Below, one piece after another: positions 1 through 5,119 of a DNA stretch of 8,500 bases. Source of the stretch: an uncultured Bacillota bacterium (GTDB taxonomy: Bacteria; Bacillota; Clostridia; UBA1381); contig CASFSH010000272.1 in NCBI GenBank assembly GCA_949297205.1, positions 1 to 8,500 on the forward strand, read 5' to 3'. Numbering within the stretch: position 1 is the first letter of the stretch; each line of letters opens with the position of its first letter. A program made the position numbers and the translations under genes. The notes below the pieces were generated by a model that had not been told where the DNA came from, did no database searches, and saw only the letters and a program-made list of their open reading frames with translations.

Positions 1-2
1 AT

Positions 3-80
3 AAGCAATCTGTTGTTGACACATTGATTAAAGTTATACGTATTGCCGACGGCAATATAGAGATAACTTGGAACATTTAA
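3..80 (+). CDS. C-terminal end of a gene entering from the left, possibly a serine recombinase
   Basis: An open frame runs from the window edge to a TAA stop at 78-80 and gives 25 residues ending in IRIADGNIEITWNI. A hairpin terminator follows directly, which supports a real gene end. The closing pattern, a short beta-rich stretch with a polar turn and then I-E-I-x-W/F-x-hydrophobic at the very end, resembles the last residues of many clostridial large serine recombinases. No catalytic or DNA-binding domain is visible, so that identity is only a guess from the tail. The rest of the gene lies to the left of the window. Confidence 0.45.
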   Translation, partial: KQSVVDTLIKVIRIADGNIEITWNI

Positions 81-106
81 GGCGTATTTATATAACGCCG
101 TTTTTT
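81..106 (+). terminator. Intrinsic terminator after the left-edge gene
   Basis: GGCGT at 81-85 pairs with ACGCC at 95-99 around an AT loop, and a run of six T at 101-106 follows after one G. It begins one base after the stop codon of the upstream gene. The stem is short but has a GC-rich base. Confidence 0.7.
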
Positions 107-422
107 AAGATATTTTTACTTGTATCATTCTGTTTCGGTGAGGCTTTGAACAAATTACAGTCAAAAATAGTTAATAAATGTAAATAAAGTAAAATTAAAA
201 ATCATGCATATGCGTGCATTTTCCTTGTTTTGTTTAAATATAAATACGGGAAGTGTACGCATTAGTTTTTAGAAAAATTATAATTTGCAATTGATAATTG
301 TATGGGTTTGTTAGTTAATAAAATAAAATATTAAAAGCAAATCATATCTAATATAATTGAAAATAAGTTAGATAAAACTTACTGTTCATTTTTTTGTATT
401 AATGTATAATGTCACAAATATA
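107..422. other. AT-rich intergenic region without a recognisable gene
   Basis: No frame on either strand here has a convincing start, ribosome binding site and coding character. Two small inverted repeats are visible: ATGCA/TGCAT around TATGCG at 204-219, which contains the perfect palindrome GCATATGC at 206-213, and CAATT/AATTG at 288-300. A TATAAT at 405-410 has no good -35 box at the right distance. I see no tRNA, riboswitch or long repeat. If the left-edge gene is an element-borne recombinase, the end of that element could lie in this stretch. Confidence 0.6.
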
Positions 423-451
423 TTGCTTTTTTAAAATAAATATGGTATTAT
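423..451 (+). promoter_or_regulatory. Sigma-A-type promoter for the TIM-barrel gene
   Basis: A -35 box TTGCTT at 423-428 is followed after 17 bases by TATTAT at 446-451. A TG at 443-444 one base upstream of the -10 makes it an extended -10 element. Transcription would start near 458, giving a leader of about 50 bases before the ATG at 510. No operator or riboswitch fold is evident in that leader. Confidence 0.65.
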
Positions 452-509
452 AAATTTAAAATATTACAAAATAATTTCATAAAATAAACTGAAAATCAAG
501 GAGGATACT

Positions 510-1349
510 ATGAATATATCAACATCATTAAATTTATATACATCAATAGGTCAAAGCTTTGAAGAAAAAATTATCAGGGCGAAGAAATGCGGATTCAGAT
601 ATTTAGACTTTAATATTACAGATTACTACGGATATAAAGATAGTCTTTATACACAAAGTAATTGGAAAGATTGGCTTAAGAGTGTAAAAGAATTTGCCGA
701 TAAAGAGCAAGTTATATTTTATCAGTCTCATGGGTTGATGTATGAGGCATTTAAAACAGACAGATATTCAAATTGTCTGGATGAGGCTTTACGATCAATT
801 GAAGCGGCAAAAATAATGGATGTTAAATGGGTGGTTTTTCATCCTGTTGATTATGGCCCACCGAAAGAATTTTTAAAAAATAACTATGAACAATTATCAC
901 CTATAGTTGATTATGCGGAAAAGATAAATATTGGGATTGCAATAGAAAATATACCGCGTAAATTAAGTAACATATATCATGAATACGGTTATAAAAGTGA
1001 TCATTTAAAAGAGATTAAAGAAAGTCTTGGAGGAAAAGTAGGATTTTGCTGGGATACGGGACATGCAAACCTTACATCAAAGGAACAGAAAAATGAGATA
1101 TTAAAATTGGGCAAAGATTTAAGGGTTTTGCATATTGCTGACAATTTCGGCTATTCAGATGATCATATGCCGCCTTTTTACGGAGATGCTGACTGGAAGG
1201 ATATAATGAAGGGATTAAGAGGGGTAAACTACGATGGTACATTTAATTTCGAAACCCATAACTTTACAAAAGGCTTACCTGATGAACTCATAGATTATGC
1301 AGTAAGTTATCTGTTTAAAATCGGAGAATACATAACAATAAATTATTAG
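510..1349 (+). CDS. Sugar phosphate isomerase/epimerase family protein (xylose isomerase-like TIM barrel)
   Basis: This 279-residue protein has the length and motif order of the xylose-isomerase-like / AP-endonuclease-2-like TIM-barrel family. Typical strand-end motifs are visible: VVFHPVDYG (H111), GIAIENIP (E146), GFCWDTGHANL (D182, H185), RVLHIADN (H208, D211), a later DDH (H219) and FNFETH (E248). E146, D182, H208 and E248 are plausible ligands for a divalent metal, as known for the family. Members isomerise or epimerise sugars, inositol derivatives or sugar phosphates, so the substrate cannot be named from sequence. There is no signal peptide, so it should be cytoplasmic. The start is firm: AAGGAGG at 498-504 lies five bases before the ATG. 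It has its own promoter and terminator and no sugar-metabolism neighbours, so context gives no substrate. A DNA-repair endonuclease IV role is less likely because the characteristic repair-enzyme motifs are not apparent. Confidence 0.88.
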   Translation: MNISTSLNLYTSIGQSFEEKIIRAKKCGFRYLDFNITDYYGYKDSLYTQSNWKDWLKSVKEFADKEQVIFYQSHGLMYEAFKTDRYSNCLDEALRSIEAAKIMDVKWVVFHPVDYGPPKEFLKNNYEQLSPIVDYAEKINIGIAIENIPRKLSNIYHEYGYKSDHLKEIKESLGGKVGFCWDTGHANLTSKEQKNEILKLGKDLRVLHIADNFGYSDDHMPPFYGDADWKDIMKGLRGVNYDGTFNFETHNFTKGLPDELIDYAVSYLFKIGEYITINY

Positions 1350-1354
1350 TTTTT

Positions 1355-1408
1355 ATATGTCTGTAGTTTATTTTTGATTAATTTTAAATTACAGACATAT
1401 TTTTTTTA
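1355..1408 (+). terminator. Strong intrinsic terminator after the TIM-barrel gene
   Basis: ATATGTCTGTA at 1355-1365 pairs perfectly with TACAGACATAT at 1390-1400. The stem can extend to 16 pairs, including one G-U, down to 1370/1385. A run of eight T at 1400-1407 follows. It sits six bases after the TAG stop and separates this gene from the small-protein operon. Confidence 0.88.
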
Positions 1409-1460
1409 TAAAAAATTACTCTTTTTTTCTTTTTTTGTAAATCTTTTTTCTCTAATAGAA

Positions 1461-1466
1461 TATAAT
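1461..1466 (+). promoter_or_regulatory. Possible -10 element for the small-protein operon
   Basis: A consensus TATAAT lies 51 bases before the first start codon of the operon. The best -35 candidate, TTGTAA at 1435-1440, is 20 bases upstream, which is too far for a normal sigma-A promoter. The surrounding DNA is T-rich. A promoter is expected here because a terminator precedes and four genes follow, but the exact site and the sigma factor are uncertain. Confidence 0.35.
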
Positions 1467-1516
1467 AATAGTGTAAAAAAATATACAAACGGATTAATAC
1501 TGAAAGGAGACAGAAG

Positions 1517-1687
1517 ATGGAAGGATATGTTACCTACTATTGTCCTGTTACGGGAAAAAAAATAAAACTTAAAGAAGAAACAGACAGCAGAAAAAAAATA
1601 ATATACAGTACAGGGCGTGAAAATGATTATTGCAAAAACAGCAATGGAATATGTGACGGAAATTGTTCCGGATGCAGATTATTATAA
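1517..1687 (+). CDS. Small cysteine-rich protein of unknown function (56 aa)
   Basis: An ATG at 1517 is preceded by an excellent ribosome binding site, AAAGGAGA at 1503-1510, six bases upstream. The frame stays open for 56 codons to a TAA at 1685-1687. The protein begins MEGYVTYYCPVTGKK and ends CSGCRLL. It has five cysteines, at 9, 39, 46, 50 and 53, the last four spaced C-x6-C-x3-C-x2-C, which could bind zinc or an iron-sulphur cluster. The middle (14-27) is strongly basic. No signal peptide or membrane segment is present. It is the first gene of a four-gene run, with 20 bases to the next gene. I do not recognise the family. The strong ribosome binding site, operon position and clustered cysteines argue that it is real. 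Confidence 0.7.
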   Translation: MEGYVTYYCPVTGKKIKLKEETDSRKKIIYSTGRENDYCKNSNGICDGNCSGCRLL

Positions 1688-1691
1688 TTTG

Positions 1692-1697
1692 AAAGGA
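1692..1697 (+). promoter_or_regulatory. Ribosome binding site that decides the start of the next gene
   Basis: AAAGGA lies only one base before an in-frame ATG at 1699, too close for initiation there. It lies ten bases before the second in-frame ATG at 1708. The second ATG is therefore the more likely start, which removes three residues from the longest reading. Confidence 0.65.
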
Positions 1698-1707
1698 AAT
1701 GGTATAT

Positions 1708-1977
1708 ATGGGTCAGGATATAAACAAAAAATTGGAGGATATTTTACAGGGCATAGATAAAAATAAAATAAACAATTCAAAGAGAAGTCTTGAACAAATG
1801 TTAAATACTCCCGAAGGAAAAAAACTTTTACAAAATATTGGAAACATTGATAAATCAAAGCTTATGAACATGTTTATGAAAATGGATACAAACGAAATAA
1901 AACGAAAACTGCAAAATGCAGATTTATCAAAAATGTCCAACATAAATGCAAATGATATTATTAACAAATTAAAATAA
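1708..1977 (+). CDS. Small helical repeat protein of unknown function (89 aa)
   Basis: The 89-residue product begins MGQDINKKLEDIL and is lysine-, asparagine- and methionine-rich, with no cysteine, signal peptide or membrane segment. It reads as almost entirely helical. A 12-residue repeat is visible from residue 47: units starting IDKSKL (47), MDTNEI (59) and ADLSKM (71), with a partial unit INANDI at 79 and an isolated related IDKNKI at 16. Each unit looks like an aspartate-capped helix start followed by an amphipathic helix. Around residues 34-43 a TPEGKKLLQN segment resembles the 'SP-G-x-x-LL' stretch that I associate with small clostridial hypothetical proteins; this is from memory and unverified. 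It lies 20 bases after the cysteine-rich gene and 23 bases before the next, in one apparent operon. Function unknown; a structural or partner-binding role is only a guess. Confidence 0.8.
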   Translation: MGQDINKKLEDILQGIDKNKINNSKRSLEQMLNTPEGKKLLQNIGNIDKSKLMNMFMKMDTNEIKRKLQNADLSKMSNINANDIINKLK

Positions 1978-1985
1978 AAAGATGG

Positions 1986-1991
1986 AAAGGA
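1986..1991 (+). promoter_or_regulatory. Ribosome binding site pointing to a GTG start
   Basis: AAAGGA directly abuts an in-frame ATG at 1992, leaving no spacer. It lies nine bases before an in-frame GTG at 2001. The GTG is therefore the better start. This repeats the arrangement of the preceding gene. Confidence 0.6.
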
Positions 1992-2000
1992 ATGTGTTTT

Positions 2001-2435
2001 GTGGCTGATGCAAATATGTTGAATACATTAAAAAGTTTGCTTGGTGATAATGCAGATGAAAAAATAGGAGCTGTAATGAACGCTTTAAAAAACAGTCAAG
2101 GTAATGGGACATCCGGAAGTATATCGGATAATATAAATTCAGTATTGGATTCTGTTAATAACAGTATCGAGGTTGATGATAATCACTCTGCAATACCTGT
2201 TTCATTTTCTTCGGCAAACAATTCACAAAATGCTAATGATTTTTTCTCGCCGGAAGGTCTGAAATATATGTCAAAAATTAAAGGGATTATTGATGAAATG
2301 GGTTCAGCAAACGATCCTCGATCAAATTTATTAATGTCATTGCGGCCGTATATGAGAACAAACAGACAAAAAAGTATTGACAATGCTGTTAAAATATTAA
2401 ATTTAAGCCGATTTTCCGGTTTATTCAAAATATAG
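2001..2435 (+). CDS. Hypothetical protein with Asn/Ser-rich centre and basic C-terminal helix module (144 aa)
   Basis: Read from the GTG at 2001, the product has three parts. Residues 4-30 (NMLNTLKSLLGDNADEKIGA onward) form a predicted amphipathic helix pair. Residues 31-80 are rich in Asn, Ser and Gly and probably disordered. Residues 84-143 are helical again and end in a module containing LLMSLRPYMR (110-119) and IDNAVKILNLSRF (126-138). This ending, a leucine-rich 'LL-x-x-L-[RK]-P-[YF]' followed by a basic 'R-x-x-x-[IA]-D-x-A-[VI]-[KR]-I' helix, resembles the tail of a family of clostridial small hypothetical proteins that I recall but cannot name. No cysteine, signal peptide or membrane helix. 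It is separated by nine bases from the following gene and sits in the four-gene operon. Function unknown; the bipartite helical ends with a flexible linker would suit an adaptor or assembly protein, which is inference. Confidence 0.8.
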   Translation: MADANMLNTLKSLLGDNADEKIGAVMNALKNSQGNGTSGSISDNINSVLDSVNNSIEVDDNHSAIPVSFSSANNSQNANDFFSPEGLKYMSKIKGIIDEMGSANDPRSNLLMSLRPYMRTNRQKSIDNAVKILNLSRFSGLFKI

Positions 2436-2444
2436 GGTGATAAT

Positions 2445-2723
2445 ATGTATAGAAGTTACAGTGTAAATGATATGCCTCAGATGGTACGAAAAGATAACCC
2501 AAATATAAATCAGCGGGAACATAGAAAAGAGGATCATGTTCCCGCAGTACATAAAAATGTTGAAGAAGAGTTGGGAATAATCAAAGACGGAAAATTATTG
2601 GGAAAATTTGAATTGGATGATGTAATTTTAATTGCCATTATAATTATTTTGTTAGTGGATGATTGTGATGATAAATTACTTCTTCTTGCTTTGGGTTTTA
2701 TTTTTGTCAGCGGAATAATTTAA
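2445..2723 (+). CDS. Small protein with C-terminal acid-split hydrophobic hairpin (92 aa)
   Basis: The start is supported by GGTGAT at 2436-2441, which matches the 3' part of the full Shine-Dalgarno sequence, three bases before the ATG. Residues 1-50 are hydrophilic and charged (MYRSYSVNDMPQMVRKDNPN onward, with several His, Arg and Lys). Residues 59-70 and 78-92 are strongly hydrophobic and separated by the acidic VDDCDDK at 71-77, with a further DD at 58-59. The C-terminus thus looks like a short membrane hairpin or two interfacial helices with acidic residues at the turn. The pattern 'DD-hydrophobic-DD-x-x-DD-hydrophobic' is one I associate with small clostridial hypothetical proteins next to the kind of gene that precedes it here (memory, unverified). 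It is the last gene of the operon; a terminator follows after two bases. Function unknown. Confidence 0.8.
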   Translation: MYRSYSVNDMPQMVRKDNPNINQREHRKEDHVPAVHKNVEEELGIIKDGKLLGKFELDDVILIAIIIILLVDDCDDKLLLLALGFIFVSGII

Positions 2724-2725
2724 TT

Positions 2726-2765
2726 AAAAAACTGATTCTGTATTTTGTTCAGAGTCAGTTTTTTT
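2726..2765 (+). terminator. Terminator closing the small-protein operon
   Basis: AACTGATTCTG at 2730-2740 pairs with CAGAGTCAGTT at 2750-2760 (11 pairs, one of them G-U) around a nine-base loop. A-rich bases lie upstream and a T tract runs to 2765. It begins just after the TAA stop at 2721-2723. Confidence 0.87.
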
Positions 2766-2766
2766 A

Positions 2767-2795
2767 TAGACTTTTATCTGATTAAATGATATAAT
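2767..2795 (+). promoter_or_regulatory. Promoter of the small membrane protein gene
   Basis: A consensus TATAAT at 2790-2795 is preceded by TG at 2787-2788, forming an extended -10 element. TAGACT at 2767-2772, 17 bases upstream, matches four of six positions of the -35 consensus. It lies directly after the previous terminator, so the gene downstream is likely transcribed on its own. Confidence 0.68.
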
Positions 2796-2825
2796 ATAGA
2801 TAAAAAACGAAAGGGAAGTGTAGGG

Positions 2826-3062
2826 ATGGGTGTTGTACTCTATGAAATAACAATGGGTGTACTTGATTGTTGGCTGGGTGTAATTATTCTTATTGCCGCA
2901 ATGGTCAGAAAGAGTACCAAGATTTTTTGGATTGGATTTGTTGTAGAAATTTTGTTGATTTTAGGTAAAATTTTAGGCGGTTGGGATATAGAAATAATTG
3001 CGGGAATTGTATTTTCTATTATTTTTTCAATTATAGCTTATGTTGTTACCACAAGAGATTAA
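2826..3062 (+). CDS. Small integral membrane protein, unknown function (78 aa)
   Basis: The product is almost entirely hydrophobic. Likely membrane segments are at about 11-26, 33-50 and 54-74, separated by the basic loop VRKSTK (27-32) and by GGWD (51-54). It ends in a short polar TTRD tail. The basic loop suggests that the first inter-helix loop faces the cytoplasm. AAAGGGA at 2810-2816 lies nine bases before the ATG. It has no recognisable catalytic or transport motif and is too short for a known transporter fold; I do not recognise the family. It has its own promoter. No hairpin follows directly on its strand, and transcription may end at the bidirectional hairpin at 3180-3214. Two-component toxins and holins can have this size, but nothing specific supports that here. 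Confidence 0.65.
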   Translation: MGVVLYEITMGVLDCWLGVIILIAAMVRKSTKIFWIGFVVEILLILGKILGGWDIEIIAGIVFSIIFSIIAYVVTTRD

Positions 3063-3179
3063 CGTTTAGAAATTTATGATAGCTATTCTAAAATTATTTT
3101 ATCCAATGCATTTATATGTAACGGAAAAAGATATTGACGGAGAAAGTTTTATTGTATTTAATTAATTCAATAAATAATA

Positions 3180-3214
3180 AAAGTCATAACCTCAGATGTT
3201 TGGGTTATGACTTT
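3180..3214. terminator. Bidirectional terminator between the small membrane gene and the EamA gene
   Basis: AAAGTCATAACC at 3180-3191 pairs perfectly with GGTTATGACTTT at 3203-3214, a 12-pair stem. On the minus strand it is followed by a T-rich TTTTATTATTTATT and lies five bases after the transporter stop codon. On the plus strand the stem ends in TTT and is followed by CTTTTT-like sequence. It can serve both convergent genes, and serves the minus-strand gene best. Confidence 0.82.
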
Positions 3215-3219
3215 ACTTT

Positions 3220-4140
3220 TTATGCTGTTTTGATTTTTTTCATATCAGGAAGCTGTACAAGCATTATAGAAATAAACATTAAAACGCAGCCTAAAATTTC
3301 GCGCAGTGATAATGTTCCGCCCGTCAAGTTCCAGCCTAAAGCAACAAGTATAACGGTGGAAAGTGTTGCAAATACCGATTCAAGGCTCATAAGGATAGAT
3401 GCGGAGGTAGGATCGGTGTATTTTTGACCTATTATCTGAAGTGTGTATGCAACACCGCATGATAAAAATCCTGAATAACAAAGAGGAATCCAGCTTTGCA
3501 AAATCGGTGTAATTGACGGTCTTTCATATATTACGGCGATAAGTGTATCTATTATACCACATACAAAAAATTGCAGACATGATAATTTTATACCGTCAAC
3601 CTTGGGTGAGAAATAGTCTATTACAAGTATATGAGCAGAAAATACTATAGCACATAAAAATGTAAGTACATCACCTTTGTTTATGGAAAATGCGGAATCA
3701 ATGCATAACAGATACAGTCCTATAACAGCACCTATAACGGCAATGATGATCGGCAGTGTTATTTTTTTCCCCATAAATAGTCCTGCAATCGGAACAATAA
3801 CCATATAAAGAGCTGTTATAAAACCTGATTTGCCGGGGCTTGTGTATATTAATCCGGCGGTTTGTAATGTACTTGCAACACATAATATAATACCGCATAA
3901 TAGGCCGCCAATTAAAAGATTTTTATCTATTTTATAAACGGGTTGATTTTTCTTTTTTTTGTTTGAGTCAAGTATGTATATAACCGGCAGAAGAATCAGA
4001 CCACCGAGCAGAGAACGAATACCGGTGAAGGTAATGGCAGATATTGAATTCACCCCGACACTTTGTGCAATAAAAGAGGTACCCCAAATAAAAGCTGTTA
4101 ATAATAACATTAAATTACCTTTCAATTTAGATTGTTTCAT
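3220..4140 (-). CDS. EamA/DMT-superfamily transporter
   Basis: This 306-residue membrane protein has two EamA repeats of about five helices each, the usual ten-helix layout and length of the drug/metabolite transporter superfamily. Family signatures are visible: AFIWGTSFIAQ (16-26) in helix 1, the SPGKSGFITALYMVIVPI stretch (101-118) in helix 4, SAHILVIDYFSP (168-179) opening the second half, and SGFLSCGVAYTLQIIGQKY (223-241) with PTSASILMSLESVFA (244-258). It probably moves amino acids or other small metabolites across the cytoplasmic membrane, often as an exporter; the substrate cannot be told. The start is clear: the minus strand reads AAAGGA (4149-4154) eight bases before the ATG. It is transcribed alone, divergently from truA, from a strong promoter. 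Confidence 0.92.
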   Translation of the reverse strand: MKQSKLKGNLMLLLTAFIWGTSFIAQSVGVNSISAITFTGIRSLLGGLILLPVIYILDSNKKKKNQPVYKIDKNLLIGGLLCGIILCVASTLQTAGLIYTSPGKSGFITALYMVIVPIAGLFMGKKITLPIIIAVIGAVIGLYLLCIDSAFSINKGDVLTFLCAIVFSAHILVIDYFSPKVDGIKLSCLQFFVCGIIDTLIAVIYERPSITPILQSWIPLCYSGFLSCGVAYTLQIIGQKYTDPTSASILMSLESVFATLSTVILVALGWNLTGGTLSLREILGCVLMFISIMLVQLPDMKKIKTA

Positions 4141-4180
4141 AAAAATTATCCTTTCTTCTGTTGAAAAGTTACCAAATAAT

Positions 4181-4209
4181 ATTATAGTCTATGGTTTAAA
4201 ATAAGTCAA
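4181..4209 (-). promoter_or_regulatory. Promoter of the EamA transporter gene
   Basis: On the minus strand, TTGACT (4204-4209) is separated by exactly 17 bases from a consensus TATAAT (4181-4186). Transcription would start near 4174, giving a leader of about 35 bases. The -35 box overlaps the palindrome at 4205-4214. Confidence 0.78.
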
Positions 4210-4214
4210 TTGAC
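4205..4214. promoter_or_regulatory. Perfect 10-base palindrome over the EamA -35 box
   Basis: GTCAATTGAC is its own reverse complement and covers most of the transporter's -35 element. It also creates a TTGACA on the plus strand at 4210-4215, which has no -10 box at a usable distance. It could be an operator for a dimeric repressor or a by-product of the -35 sequence in AT-rich DNA. Confidence 0.3.
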
Positions 4215-4233
4215 AAAATATGATGAAAATTGC

Positions 4234-4262
4234 TTGTTTTTTTATTCGTTTTATTGTATAAT
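4234..4262 (+). promoter_or_regulatory. Promoter of the truA-HAD pair
   Basis: TTGTTT at 4234-4239 is separated by 17 bases from a consensus TATAAT at 4257-4262. The start of transcription would be near 4269, leaving a leader of about 70 bases without a recognisable riboswitch. Confidence 0.62.
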
Positions 4263-4339
4263 TGCCATGTCAGGTTTTATTTATTGATTTGATTTTACAT
4301 AAAAAATGATAATTCATAACGTTGGAATGTGTGGATATT

Positions 4340-5077
4340 ATGAAAAATTATAAAATGATTATACAATATGAAGGTACAAGATATAAAGGATGGCAAAAAC
4401 AGGGAAATACTAACAATACCATTCAAGAAAAATTTGAAAATATATTGCATGAGATGACAGGAAAAAAAACAGAAATAATTGCTTCCGGAAGAACTGATGC
4501 AGGAGTGCATGCATTGGCACAGACTGCAAATTTCAAATGCGATACCAATAAAAATTGTGGGGAAATAATGGACTATTTCAATAAGTATTTGCCTGATGAC
4601 ATTGCTGTTCTTTCAGTTGATGAGGTGGATTTAAGATTTCACAGCCGATTGAATGCCAAATCAAAAACGTATGAATACTCTTTGTGCGCAATAAATAAAC
4701 CGGATGTTTTTACAAGGCGTACAGTGTATTATATTGATGTGTGCCCCGATACGGAAAAAATGAGAATTGCATCACAAAAGTTATTAGGTACACATGATTT
4801 TAAAGGTTTCAGTTCTTTGGGAAAAACAAAAAAATCCACAGTAAGAACAATAAACAGTATAGAAATAACTGAAAACGGAAGTTATATCAATATAAGAATA
4901 AACGGAAGCGGATTCTTATATAATATGGTAAGGATTATTGCAGGAACTCTTTTGGATATTGGCTTGGGCAAAGCTGATGCACAATGTATTGATTTAATAT
5001 TCAATACCGGAAAAAGAGAAAATGCAGGCATTACTCTTCCGTCAAAAGGATTAAAATTAGTAGAAGTTTTATATTAA
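4340..5077 (+). CDS. truA: tRNA pseudouridine(38-40) synthase TruA
   Basis: The 245-residue product matches the TruA family in length and motifs. TruA converts uridines at positions 38, 39 and 40 of the tRNA anticodon stem-loop to pseudouridine. The N-terminal KMIIQYEGTRYKGWQKQ (5-21) is the family opening. ASGRTDAGVHALAQ (48-61) carries the catalytic aspartate D53. RLNAKSKTYEYSL and the GTHDFKGFSS stretch follow, then the closing GSGFLYNMVRIIAGTLLDIG with its conserved arginine. It is cytoplasmic. The ATG at 4340 is chosen because family members begin only a few residues before this first strand. An in-frame TTG at 4322 would add six atypical residues. The ribosome binding site is weak (GTGGA at 4331-4335, four bases upstream). 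The HAD phosphatase follows after 42 bases, probably in the same transcript. Confidence 0.96.
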   Translation: MKNYKMIIQYEGTRYKGWQKQGNTNNTIQEKFENILHEMTGKKTEIIASGRTDAGVHALAQTANFKCDTNKNCGEIMDYFNKYLPDDIAVLSVDEVDLRFHSRLNAKSKTYEYSLCAINKPDVFTRRTVYYIDVCPDTEKMRIASQKLLGTHDFKGFSSLGKTKKSTVRTINSIEITENGSYINIRINGSGFLYNMVRIIAGTLLDIGLGKADAQCIDLIFNTGKRENAGITLPSKGLKLVEVLY

Positions 5078-5119
5078 GGAACAAATGTTATTATACAATG
5101 TATTAAAAGGAGAATTTTT

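Noticed and set aside
405..410. TATAAT as the promoter of the TIM-barrel gene
   Set aside because: The bases 17 upstream (CTGTTC) are a poor -35, while the pair at 423-451 has correct spacing and an extended -10.
1374..1565. 63-codon frame over the T-rich region and the start of the cysteine-rich gene
   Set aside because: It begins inside the terminator hairpin, has no ribosome binding site and a low-complexity Phe/Leu-rich product, and overlaps the well-supported small gene at 1517 in another frame.
3076..3165. 29-codon frame beginning MIAILKLFYPMH between the membrane gene and the EamA terminator
   Set aside because: The residues look faintly like the end of a real protein and might be a gene remnant, but there is no ribosome binding site and it is too short to support.
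3220..3427. Plus-strand frames over the EamA gene, and likewise over the histidine kinase gene
   Set aside because: They lie opposite strongly conserved transporter and kinase coding sequence and lack ribosome binding sites and family motifs.
4210..4215. TTGACA on the plus strand as the -35 of truA
   Set aside because: There is no -10-like hexamer 16-18 bases downstream; the pair at 4234-4262 fits better. It is the other half of the palindrome.
4322..4339. TTG start six codons upstream of the chosen truA start
   Set aside because: It adds residues not expected in the family, and the ATG at 4340 fits the usual N-terminus.
4269..4339. Riboswitch or attenuator in the truA leader
   Set aside because: No stable stem, T tract or known aptamer motif is visible in this roughly 70-base AT-rich leader.
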